Assembly (NCBI GenBank): GCA_013152695.1
Contig: JAADFV010000431.1
Location: 1-20,541 of the forward strand
DNA: 20,541 bases
Direction of reading: 5' to 3'
DNA from: Chloroflexota bacterium
GTDB taxonomy: Bacteria > Chloroflexota > Anaerolineae > J102
The notes beneath the pieces are model-generated. The model had not been told where the DNA came from, did not search any database, and worked only from the letters and a program-made list of their open reading frames with translations. Position numbers and translations under genes: made by a program. Position 1 is the stretch's first letter. Every line of letters starts with the position of its first letter. Positions 14,039-20,541 of the stretch are shown here, piece after piece.

Positions 14039-17014
14039 ATGAGAAAGCAGGGTGGGGGCAGAATATGGTGCTACGCGCCCCTTGTTCTCATTCTGTTTCT
14101 GGCATTATTTATTGCAGATGGTAAGACAGCCACTGCCGGTGAGGGGCCAGATACCTGGCGCGTGCGGGGCGGGCCGGTCGCTTTCGTCAGCAATCTGGCC
14201 GTCGATCCCCAAAGTCCCGACTTTCTCTTCATCTTTCTTGCTTCTCACAGTGAGACAAATGCCGATCACACGCCCACGACGCAGGGTCGATTGCGGCAAG
14301 GTTGGGCTCCGTATTTCAGCAATGATGGCGGCGATACCTGGCAACCGGCCAGCAATGATCTCGCCGAAGTCCACCCTACCCTGCTAAAAGTGATCCCCGG
14401 AAAGGCCCATAGCATCCTCTGGGTGGGGACCGAGAATCAGGGGTTGTGGCGCAGTGAAAATGGAGGACGCACCTGGCGTCCGCTTGTCATTCCTTCCCTA
14501 CAAAATCAACGTGTTCTGGCCTTGACCGTCGACGCCTATCAACGCTTGCAACTCGTCACTCTTGATAATACCCGTTATCCTGATTCGTATCTTTACACCA
14601 GTAGCGACGACGGTAAACACTGGTCTCGGCAACTTTTGCAGCGGTTTAGCGGTGATCCGACCACCCTGGTAACAGATTTGGTCAGTGATCCATTCTCGGG
14701 CGACCGCCTTTATGCCGTTACCTTTGGTGGCGTCATGATTTCCGAAGATGCTGGTGCCACCTGGCGCCAGGCCGACATCGCCTTACCCGACGCATCCTTC
14801 CCCGGTGGAGAAACCGTATTTACAGCGGATCCGACCCAGCGCGGGCGTTTGTATCTGGCCTTGCGTAGCACCAATCTCGACGGCAGCGATCAGCTCAACA
14901 TCTACCGTTCTCTTGATGGTGGCCTGTCCTGGGAATTACTACCGGCCACATTCCAACCGTTTCCGGGGATGACGCCGGAGGTGACCCCGCGTCCCTACCG
15001 CCTATTTCTCGATCCTCTTGCTCGTCGCCAGCTTTTTCTCGCCACGCACAATGGTTTGTGGCTATCGACTGATGCTGGTTTACACTGGCGACTTGCCGGT
15101 GCTGCTCTCGCCGACGTCGCCGTAACCGATGTATGGGCACATCCGCGCCAGCGCGGGGTGTGGTATGCCATCGGCCCCGCCGGTATCTGGCGCACGGCCA
15201 ATGCCGGCACGCAATGGACTCCGCTGCAACAAGGCTTACCGGTCACCAGCCAAATCAGCGAATTACTCAGCCTCAATCAGGGCCGTACCCTGCTGGCGCT
15301 CAATGGTGGTGCCATGCCTACCGATGTCGCCACCGGCCAACCTTTATGGCGCAGTACGGATCAGGGTCGAAGCTGGATGCCGGCGATGCGCGGGCTCAAC
15401 GGCCTGATCATCACACGTTTGCAGAAAGCGCCGGCGGACCAGGACATTGTTTTTGGCCAGACACGGGATGGGTTGGTGCGTAGCGAGGATGGGGGACGTT
15501 CCTGGCAATATCGCCCTTTGCCGCCGGGCAGCCAGAATCTCGTTGTGCTCGAGCGAGGACAGCGGTTAGTTGTAGGGGGCAGTAATGGTGTCTGGATCTC
15601 GGCAGATGGAGGGGATTCATGGCAACCCAGTACTCTGCAAGAGCGTGTGCAAGCCCTGGCTCTGGCCAGCAACGACGATATCTTCGCCATTTTCGATACT
15701 GAGTCAGGGCTACGTCAAGTCGCCCTCTCACGCGATGACGGTCAGAGCTGGCAGGTCACGGGACCGGCTCCGGGCGGATTCGTACAACATTTTATCGTCC
15801 ATCCCCAGAATCCCCGGCAGCTATTGGTTTCCATTTATTGGGATGGGCTTTATGTTTCGGAGGATGGCGGGCGATTTTGGAGTCGCCGCGACGAGGGTAT
15901 CCCTGCCGGTATCCATTGGCGGGGAGTACAACCTGAGCAACCCACCGGCCCCAACATCCTCGCTCTTGCCATCGATCCCAACGATGGCGATAACTGGTGG
16001 GCCAGCCGTGATGGTGGCGGTGTCTACCACAGCCGCGATGCCGGCCAATCATGGCACGATGCCAGCGGTGATCTGGGCGACAATCTCATTCTTGATCTAC
16101 TTTTTGGGCAAGATGAGCTCCTGGCCGCGGCTAATCGTGTGGGGGTGGTTGTGCACAATACCAGCGGTGCCATAGCCACACCACCGATGAGTGTCGATAT
16201 TCGTCTCGAAATTCTCTGGCCTCATAATTTTGCCTCGGTCTATACCGCACAGCAGGCTAATTTGGGTCTGCGTCTTTATCACAGCCGTAGCCTTGAGCCA
16301 CCACCTTGTGCCTGGACACCGAATATCGAAGTATGGATGGCGCCGGATGCCTCGCCGATGCGACGGTTGGGTATTGCCGAACAACGGACAATAGAGGGCC
16401 ATCCCTTTCCCTTTTGGGAGCTCAACGATATCGATGTAAGCTGGAGTAATGACCCCAACCATAAACTGACCTTTCTCACGCGCATGGCACCCGGACAAGC
16501 ACTTAGTGCCAGCAGTGTCTGGATTCATGCCGCCGATGCCCGTACCTTTTTACCGGCACCCCCTGAACCCACCGGCCTGACGACGACAGCCCCTTCGCAA
16601 CTCGATGCCCTGATTCGTGTGGTCTGGCCGCATAACGCCCAAGGACAAGGCGTGCCTGTCTCTGAGGCGGACTTCGTCAACATCAGCGCCATGCTTGTAC
16701 AACGAGACACCCTAATAACACTGTCTCCAGAGCATCTGCCGGAGCGTGTTTGGCTGCTGGGGGCCTTGGATAATCAGGTGGGACGACGATTAGCCGTGGG
16801 ACAGCCTCGCTTGGTTCAAGGGCCAAACTTTGTTTACACGACCTTCGAGTTCAACAATATCGATGTCAGCCTGGCGCGTGATCCTGCCCATCACTGGACC
16901 TTCTGGTTGGAAGTGCCGGACATGGATGCCACCTCAAATGTTTGGGTGCATGGCAGTGATGGTCGCACACGTGCCCCTACCCTTCTCAATCCCATCACCG
17001 GCTGCCAGCCCTGA
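14039..17014 (+). CDS. Secreted Asp-box (BNR/sortilin-like) beta-propeller protein with two C-terminal WPHN domains
   Basis: Function unknown; secreted. Seen in the 991 residues: a signal peptide (basic MRKQGGGR, then hydrophobic CYAPLVLILFLALFIADG, likely cleavage near ATAG). Thirteen Asp-box motifs of the S.D.G..W type lie between about residues 94 and 672, among them SNDGGDTW, SENGGRTW, SEDAGATW, SLDGGLSW, STDQGRSW, SADGGDSW, SEDGGRFW and SRDAGQSW. They imply one large or two beta-propellers. Two related domains follow, at about 719-840 and 854-985, each opening with a WPHN motif and closing with SxVWxH..D.RT. No C-terminal anchor is seen. I choose the ATG at 14039 (frame open to 13997) because a purine-rich AGGAAAGGGGGA precedes it and the signal peptide begins there. 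The propeller lacks clear sialidase catalytic residues, so binding or scaffolding is likelier than sialidase activity. Confidence 0.87.
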   Translation: MRKQGGGRIWCYAPLVLILFLALFIADGKTATAGEGPDTWRVRGGPVAFVSNLAVDPQSPDFLFIFLASHSETNADHTPTTQGRLRQGWAPYFSNDGGDTWQPASNDLAEVHPTLLKVIPGKAHSILWVGTENQGLWRSENGGRTWRPLVIPSLQNQRVLALTVDAYQRLQLVTLDNTRYPDSYLYTSSDDGKHWSRQLLQRFSGDPTTLVTDLVSDPFSGDRLYAVTFGGVMISEDAGATWRQADIALPDASFPGGETVFTADPTQRGRLYLALRSTNLDGSDQLNIYRSLDGGLSWELLPATFQPFPGMTPEVTPRPYRLFLDPLARRQLFLATHNGLWLSTDAGLHWRLAGAALADVAVTDVWAHPRQRGVWYAIGPAGIWRTANAGTQWTPLQQGLPVTSQISELLSLNQGRTLLALNGGAMPTDVATGQPLWRSTDQGRSWMPAMRGLNGLIITRLQKAPADQDIVFGQTRDGLVRSEDGGRSWQYRPLPPGSQNLVVLERGQRLVVGGSNGVWISADGGDSWQPSTLQERVQALALASNDDIFAIFDTESGLRQVALSRDDGQSWQVTGPAPGGFVQHFIVHPQNPRQLLVSIYWDGLYVSEDGGRFWSRRDEGIPAGIHWRGVQPEQPTGPNILALAIDPNDGDNWWASRDGGGVYHSRDAGQSWHDASGDLGDNLILDLLFGQDELLAAANRVGVVVHNTSGAIATPPMSVDIRLEILWPHNFASVYTAQQANLGLRLYHSRSLEPPPCAWTPNIEVWMAPDASPMRRLGIAEQRTIEGHPFPFWELNDIDVSWSNDPNHKLTFLTRMAPGQALSASSVWIHAADARTFLPAPPEPTGLTTTAPSQLDALIRVVWPHNAQGQGVPVSEADFVNISAMLVQRDTLITLSPEHLPERVWLLGALDNQVGRRLAVGQPRLVQGPNFVYTTFEFNNIDVSLARDPAHHWTFWLEVPDMDATSNVWVHGSDGRTRAPTLLNPITGCQP

Positions 17015-17030
17015 TTCAGAACCCTACCGT

Positions 17031-17750
17031 ATGAGTTTCAGCATCCTTTTTCTCATCTTCGGCTTCTTTCTTGTCGGCATCCTGGCGATGGTGTGGTGGA
17101 TACAACACAGCAATCGTGGCATCGAATGGATTGTGTTCACCATTCCTCTCGCCTTTGCCCTTAGTTACCTATCCAGCCGCTGGATTCAGGTGATGCCCTA
17201 TCGCGCAGGCTGCCTGGGGATTTGTGATGGTTGGCGGGGCTATCCTCTGGCCACCCACACCCTTCCGCCGGGAGGACCGGCCATTTTCGACGCAGGCGGT
17301 TTTGTCCTCAATGCTGGCATTTACTACGTGCTGTTACTTGTTTTCAGTGCCTTAGTGCTACAATTGGCCATTGCCTTTGAATGGCCCAAACGAAAAAAGC
17401 GAACGAAGTTCATCTTCGTGCTTCTCGTTGTTGTCCTGCCTCTGGCAACTATTCCTAGCTGGGCACCCACGCCAGAACCCAAACTTCCTCTGGCTGAGCA
17501 ACGTCTGGCGATCAATGCTGCTCGTGACTGGCAATGGCAACTCCAGGCCAGCCGCTTTGTCGACCGCAAGTTAGCCGTGGAGGATGTGCGGCGCCACCCC
17601 GATGGCGAGCGTTACCGTGTTTGCTTCCGGGCATATTCCTGGTTTTTCATCCCCAGCCATCATGTCTATGTTGATTTAGAACCAGCCGGCGTACGTGCTA
17701 CCGGAGGCGGAGCCATTCCCATTAGTGCCTCCTGTTGGATCCAACCCTAA
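17031..17750 (+). CDS. Four-helix membrane protein with C-terminal exported domain, unknown function
   Basis: Not recognised. In the 239 residues I see hydrophobic helices at about 3-23, 31-49, 92-115 and 125-143, with a basic cytoplasmic loop (EWPKRKKRTK, 117-126) between the last two. The loop between helices 2 and 3 holds two cysteines (Cys61, Cys65; AGCLGICDGW). After helix 4 comes APTPEPKLPLAEQ and a soluble domain at about 155-239 with Cys198 and Cys235, probably outside the cell. The frame is open upstream to 16830, but that part overlaps the propeller gene; I choose the ATG at 17031 because it starts directly with the first membrane helix. It begins 16 nt after the propeller stop and has no Shine-Dalgarno. 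Its position between a secreted propeller and a metallopeptidase suggests an envelope role. Confidence 0.8.
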   Translation: MSFSILFLIFGFFLVGILAMVWWIQHSNRGIEWIVFTIPLAFALSYLSSRWIQVMPYRAGCLGICDGWRGYPLATHTLPPGGPAIFDAGGFVLNAGIYYVLLLVFSALVLQLAIAFEWPKRKKRTKFIFVLLVVVLPLATIPSWAPTPEPKLPLAEQRLAINAARDWQWQLQASRFVDRKLAVEDVRRHPDGERYRVCFRAYSWFFIPSHHVYVDLEPAGVRATGGGAIPISASCWIQP

Positions 17751-17794
17751 CCCTCCCTCTCAGCCAACACCCACGCGACCACTCTCGATTATCT

Positions 17795-19828
17795 ATGTCT
17801 CGAAAAAATCTGCCCTTCATCCTCCTTGCCTTTGTCATTCTCTGCTGCTGTGCCTTTATCAGCATTTCTGGTGTTGCCTTATTGGCCATCACAGACCGGG
17901 TTGATGCCAGACCCCAGCCCCAGTTCGAACAACAGCTGGCGCCGGTTCCTCTCGATACACCCACGCCCCGACCGTTGCGTCGCCGCACCCCACAGCCCTC
18001 CCTCACGCCCCCCGTGAGTATAGGGCTGGATACAGATGCACTCATTGCTTCTGTTGAAGTACCGGTCAACGACCCTCGCGATTTGGTGCTGCGGCTACGT
18101 CCGGAACTCGGTGACCCACCCCTTGTCGTCAATGCCACCCCTCCCGTCTACGAAGAAGGTGATCGCCTGACGTTTTGGGTCAGCAATCTTGATACAGATG
18201 AGAATTTCCAGATCGAGGCGGAACTTGTCGTCAAAAGCGAAAACCTGTACATGTGGGTAGAAAGTGGGGTAGAAGTGGATGAGAATGACTTACGGCGTTC
18301 AGCCCGCTTTTTCGATGAGCAAATCTATCCTACAGATCGCGCCTTTTTTGGCAGTGAGTGGTCGCCTGGAGTCGATAACGATCCCCGGCTGCATGTGCTC
18401 CATGCCACAGGTATTGGCAGCTCAGTCGCCGGCTACTTCTCTTCGGCGGATGAGATTTCTAGCATGATCAATCCTTATTCCAATGAAAAGGAGATGTTTT
18501 ACATCAACCTGGATAATAACCCTCCCGGCACAAGGTTTTACAATGGCACGCTCGCCCATGAATTTCAACACATGATCCATTGGCATGAAGACAAAAACGA
18601 GAGCACCTGGCTCAATGAAGGGGCATCAGAATTAGCCACGCAACTGAATGGTGTGGCGCGCACTGATAATTCCTTGCGGCCGGCCGAGGTCTTTGCCAGT
18701 GATCCCGATCTGCAGCTCAATACCTGGCCCGATCCCCAAGAAGGGGATTCGTACCCACACTATGGCAATGCCTACCTCTTTCTCAACTACTTCCTCAGCC
18801 GTTTTGGCGAAGAGGCAACAAAATTACTGGTGGCCGACCCTGAAAATGGTATGAAATCGGTCGATGATGTCTTGCAGAGCCTCGATTTGGGCCTGAGCGC
18901 CGATGATCTTTTTGCCGATTGGGTGATCGCCAATTGGTTAGATGATCCCTCGCTGGATGATGGTCGCTGGGGTTACCCCGATTACGACACCGCGCCCATG
19001 GCGGTGAGCAAACGCCATCGACGTACCCCCGCCCGTGGTGATGGCACCGTACACCAATACGCCGCCGACTACATCACCGTGGCGGCGGAGGGCGATGTGA
19101 CCATCACCTTCGAGGGCGATGCTACCAATCGCCTGGCTGCTACCGATGCCTACAGTGGTGAGTGGACATGGTGGAGTCACCGTGTCGATGAGTCAGACAC
19201 ACGCCTGACGCTCCCTGTCGACCTCTCAGATGTGCAAAAAGCTACCCTGAAATATCGTACCTGGTATGATCTGGAGGAGCTGTGGGATTATGCCTACATC
19301 GAAATCAGTACGGATGGAGGAAATTTGTGGACAATCCTGGAGACAAACCGTACCACCCGCGAGAATCCCCAGGGCAATGCTTACGGCCCGGGATACACAG
19401 GGTTGAGCGGGGGAGAAAAAGCTGCCTGGGTGCAGGAAGAGGTCGATCTCAGTCCCTATGCAGGACAGCCTGTGCTACTGCGCTGGGAATACGTCACTGA
19501 CGCCGCCGTCACACACCCCGGTATGTTTATCGATGATGTTCAAATTCCAGAAATCGGCTTGTTCGACGATTTGGAACAGGGTATGGGGAACTGGCAAGCA
19601 GAAGGGTGGATTTTGACCAACAACGTGCTCCAGCAACGTTGGATTGTCCAGGTGTTAGGCTACAACAAGGATGGTGAGTTCTTTGTGCAACGTCTGCCTG
19701 TCGATGCTGATGGCTACGGCCAAATCCAGCTCCACAATGTCAGCACCCGAAAGGACTTGGTGCTGGTCGTGTCGGCGCTGGCACCAGTGACGGTCGAAAC
19801 CGCGGCTTATCAGTACGAAATCCGCTAA
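17795..19828 (+). CDS. Membrane-anchored zinc metallopeptidase (gluzincin, HEFQH) with InhA-like C-terminal domain
   Basis: Predicted extracellular protease. Seen in 677 residues: an N-terminal signal anchor at about 6-33 (FILLAFVILCCCAFISISG); a P/T/R-rich stalk at about 45-70 (DTPTPRPLRRRTPQPSLTPP); a beta-rich segment with TPPVYEEGDRLTFWV; and the peptidase core with zinc motif HEFQH (255-259), a likely third ligand Glu275 in WLNEGASELA, and YPHYGNAYLFLNYFLSRFG downstream. The region at about 430-580 (GEWTWWSHRVDESDTRLTLP, YAYIEISTDGG, GMFIDDVQI) looks like the beta-sandwich of immune inhibitor A (M6-type) peptidases. A last domain of about 100 residues is unassigned. The frame is open to a TTG at 17735, but the ATG at 17795 starts just before the anchor. 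No Shine-Dalgarno is seen. The CCC cluster does not form a proper lipobox. MEROPS family is uncertain. Confidence 0.87.
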   Translation: MSRKNLPFILLAFVILCCCAFISISGVALLAITDRVDARPQPQFEQQLAPVPLDTPTPRPLRRRTPQPSLTPPVSIGLDTDALIASVEVPVNDPRDLVLRLRPELGDPPLVVNATPPVYEEGDRLTFWVSNLDTDENFQIEAELVVKSENLYMWVESGVEVDENDLRRSARFFDEQIYPTDRAFFGSEWSPGVDNDPRLHVLHATGIGSSVAGYFSSADEISSMINPYSNEKEMFYINLDNNPPGTRFYNGTLAHEFQHMIHWHEDKNESTWLNEGASELATQLNGVARTDNSLRPAEVFASDPDLQLNTWPDPQEGDSYPHYGNAYLFLNYFLSRFGEEATKLLVADPENGMKSVDDVLQSLDLGLSADDLFADWVIANWLDDPSLDDGRWGYPDYDTAPMAVSKRHRRTPARGDGTVHQYAADYITVAAEGDVTITFEGDATNRLAATDAYSGEWTWWSHRVDESDTRLTLPVDLSDVQKATLKYRTWYDLEELWDYAYIEISTDGGNLWTILETNRTTRENPQGNAYGPGYTGLSGGEKAAWVQEEVDLSPYAGQPVLLRWEYVTDAAVTHPGMFIDDVQIPEIGLFDDLEQGMGNWQAEGWILTNNVLQQRWIVQVLGYNKDGEFFVQRLPVDADGYGQIQLHNVSTRKDLVLVVSALAPVTVETAAYQYEIR

Positions 19829-19848
19829 GCTCTGTCTCTCTAAATCTT

Positions 19849-20541
19849 ATGTCTCCAATTTTTGTTGTGGGCTTATTTGCTCTCCTCGGCTTCATTTCCT
19901 TCGCTACCTATCGCACAAGTCAATTGCTGCGTACATGGCAGCCGGAGGAAAACATCCTTCTCGTTCCCTTTGAGAATATTGCCCGTCTCGGTTTGATCGC
20001 CGTGTGTGTGGGTTTGGGCCTCATCAGCGGTCGGGGGCCGGCGGCCTTGGGCTGGATTCCCACAGATCCGTTGGGAGATGTAGCTTTAGGCATCGTGGCC
20101 GGCCTTGCTATCTCAATCATTCTTCTCCCCCCCACCCTCTGGGTGCAACGCCACCATCCGGAATGGCATTCCAACACAGTGATGCGTAGCATCCAGCCAC
20201 GAAATGCTCAGGAATGGCCTTGGGTTGTCCTTGCCTTGATCCCCATGGCCCTGGTCGAAGAACTACTCTTTCGCTCACTGTTGCTGGGGGGATTTGCCCC
20301 TTACGTAAACATCATTTACTTTGCCATTGCCGTATCGATTCTGTTTGGTCTGCTCCATCTACCTCAAGGAGAGTGGGGTGTGCTTGCCGTCACTCTGGTA
20401 GGACTAGCGCTCAGCGCTCTTTTCTTATGGCGTGACAGCCTGCTGATCGTGGTGGTAGCGCACTGGGTGGCCAATGTGGCGCAACTGGTGCAAGCGACCT
20501 TCTTATTTCCTGATTCCCCCGCCCCACCCGCCGAGGACTGA
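19849..20541 (+). CDS. CPBP-family intramembrane metalloprotease
   Basis: Member of the CAAX-protease/bacteriocin-processing (Abi/CPBP) family of multi-helix glutamate/His intramembrane proteases. Seen in 230 residues: about 6-7 hydrophobic segments, and the three family motifs: EELLFR (Glu137, Glu138, Arg142), FGLLH (Phe166, His170) and HWVAN (His205, Asn209). The ATG at 19849 lies 20 nt after the metallopeptidase stop and lacks a Shine-Dalgarno, like the two genes before it. The TGA is the last codon of the window, so the gene is complete. Homologues process prenylated proteins or bacteriocins, or act on signalling proteins; the substrate here is unknown. Adjacency to a surface metallopeptidase suggests shared envelope proteolysis, which is inference. 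Confidence 0.9.
   Translation: MSPIFVVGLFALLGFISFATYRTSQLLRTWQPEENILLVPFENIARLGLIAVCVGLGLISGRGPAALGWIPTDPLGDVALGIVAGLAISIILLPPTLWVQRHHPEWHSNTVMRSIQPRNAQEWPWVVLALIPMALVEELLFRSLLLGGFAPYVNIIYFAIAVSILFGLLHLPQGEWGVLAVTLVGLALSALFLWRDSLLIVVVAHWVANVAQLVQATFLFPDSPAPPAED

Noticed and set aside
14039..16100. Sialidase activity for the Asp-box protein
   Set aside because: Asp-boxes alone are structural; I do not see the arginine triad or the Tyr/Glu pair arrangement of sialidases.

Overview
The window most resembles a Chloroflexota (Anaerolineae-like) chromosome. This is an inference from gene content, not a database result: several proteins pair a membrane anchor with a proline/threonine-rich stalk, there is a large Asp-box propeller protein and an InhA-like metallopeptidase, and base composition is moderate. 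I see no tRNA, rRNA, CRISPR array, IS element or phage gene.

Minus-strand block (1-10958). In transcriptional order: a DEAD-box-type protein whose helicase motor motifs are badly eroded but whose DbpA-type RNA-binding domain looks intact; a 72-codon basic protein directly downstream with a strong ribosome binding site, closed by a rho-independent terminator; polA (DNA polymerase I, broken by a one-base frameshift); argS; serA (about 10 nt after argS); then a 2-oxoacid dehydrogenase operon E1-alpha, E1-beta, E2 (pyruvate or acetoin type), with E2 running off the left edge. E1-alpha also carries an apparent one-base frameshift near its N-terminus. The two lesions have opposite sign and lie in central metabolic or replication genes, so sequence error is the simplest explanation, but this is not proven.

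Divergent promoter region (10959-11222). Two good sigma-70-type promoters face away from each other, one for the helicase-like gene and one for the recombinase gene.

Plus-strand block (11223-20541). First come a Xer-type tyrosine recombinase and a trimeric-type purine nucleoside phosphorylase, closely spaced. Next is a two-helix membrane protein with a P/T-rich stalk and an Ig-like exported domain, followed by a weak terminator and a degenerate interspersed repeat. A run of four closely spaced envelope genes follows: a secreted protein with 13 Asp-box motifs plus two copies of an unrecognised 'WPHN' domain; a four-helix membrane protein of unknown function; a membrane-anchored gluzincin (HEFQH) metallopeptidase with an InhA-like beta-sandwich; and a CPBP intramembrane protease ending at the last base of the window.

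The best candidates for something undescribed are the motor-dead DEAD-box protein with its small basic partner, and the surface proteolysis cluster with its duplicated WPHN domain.
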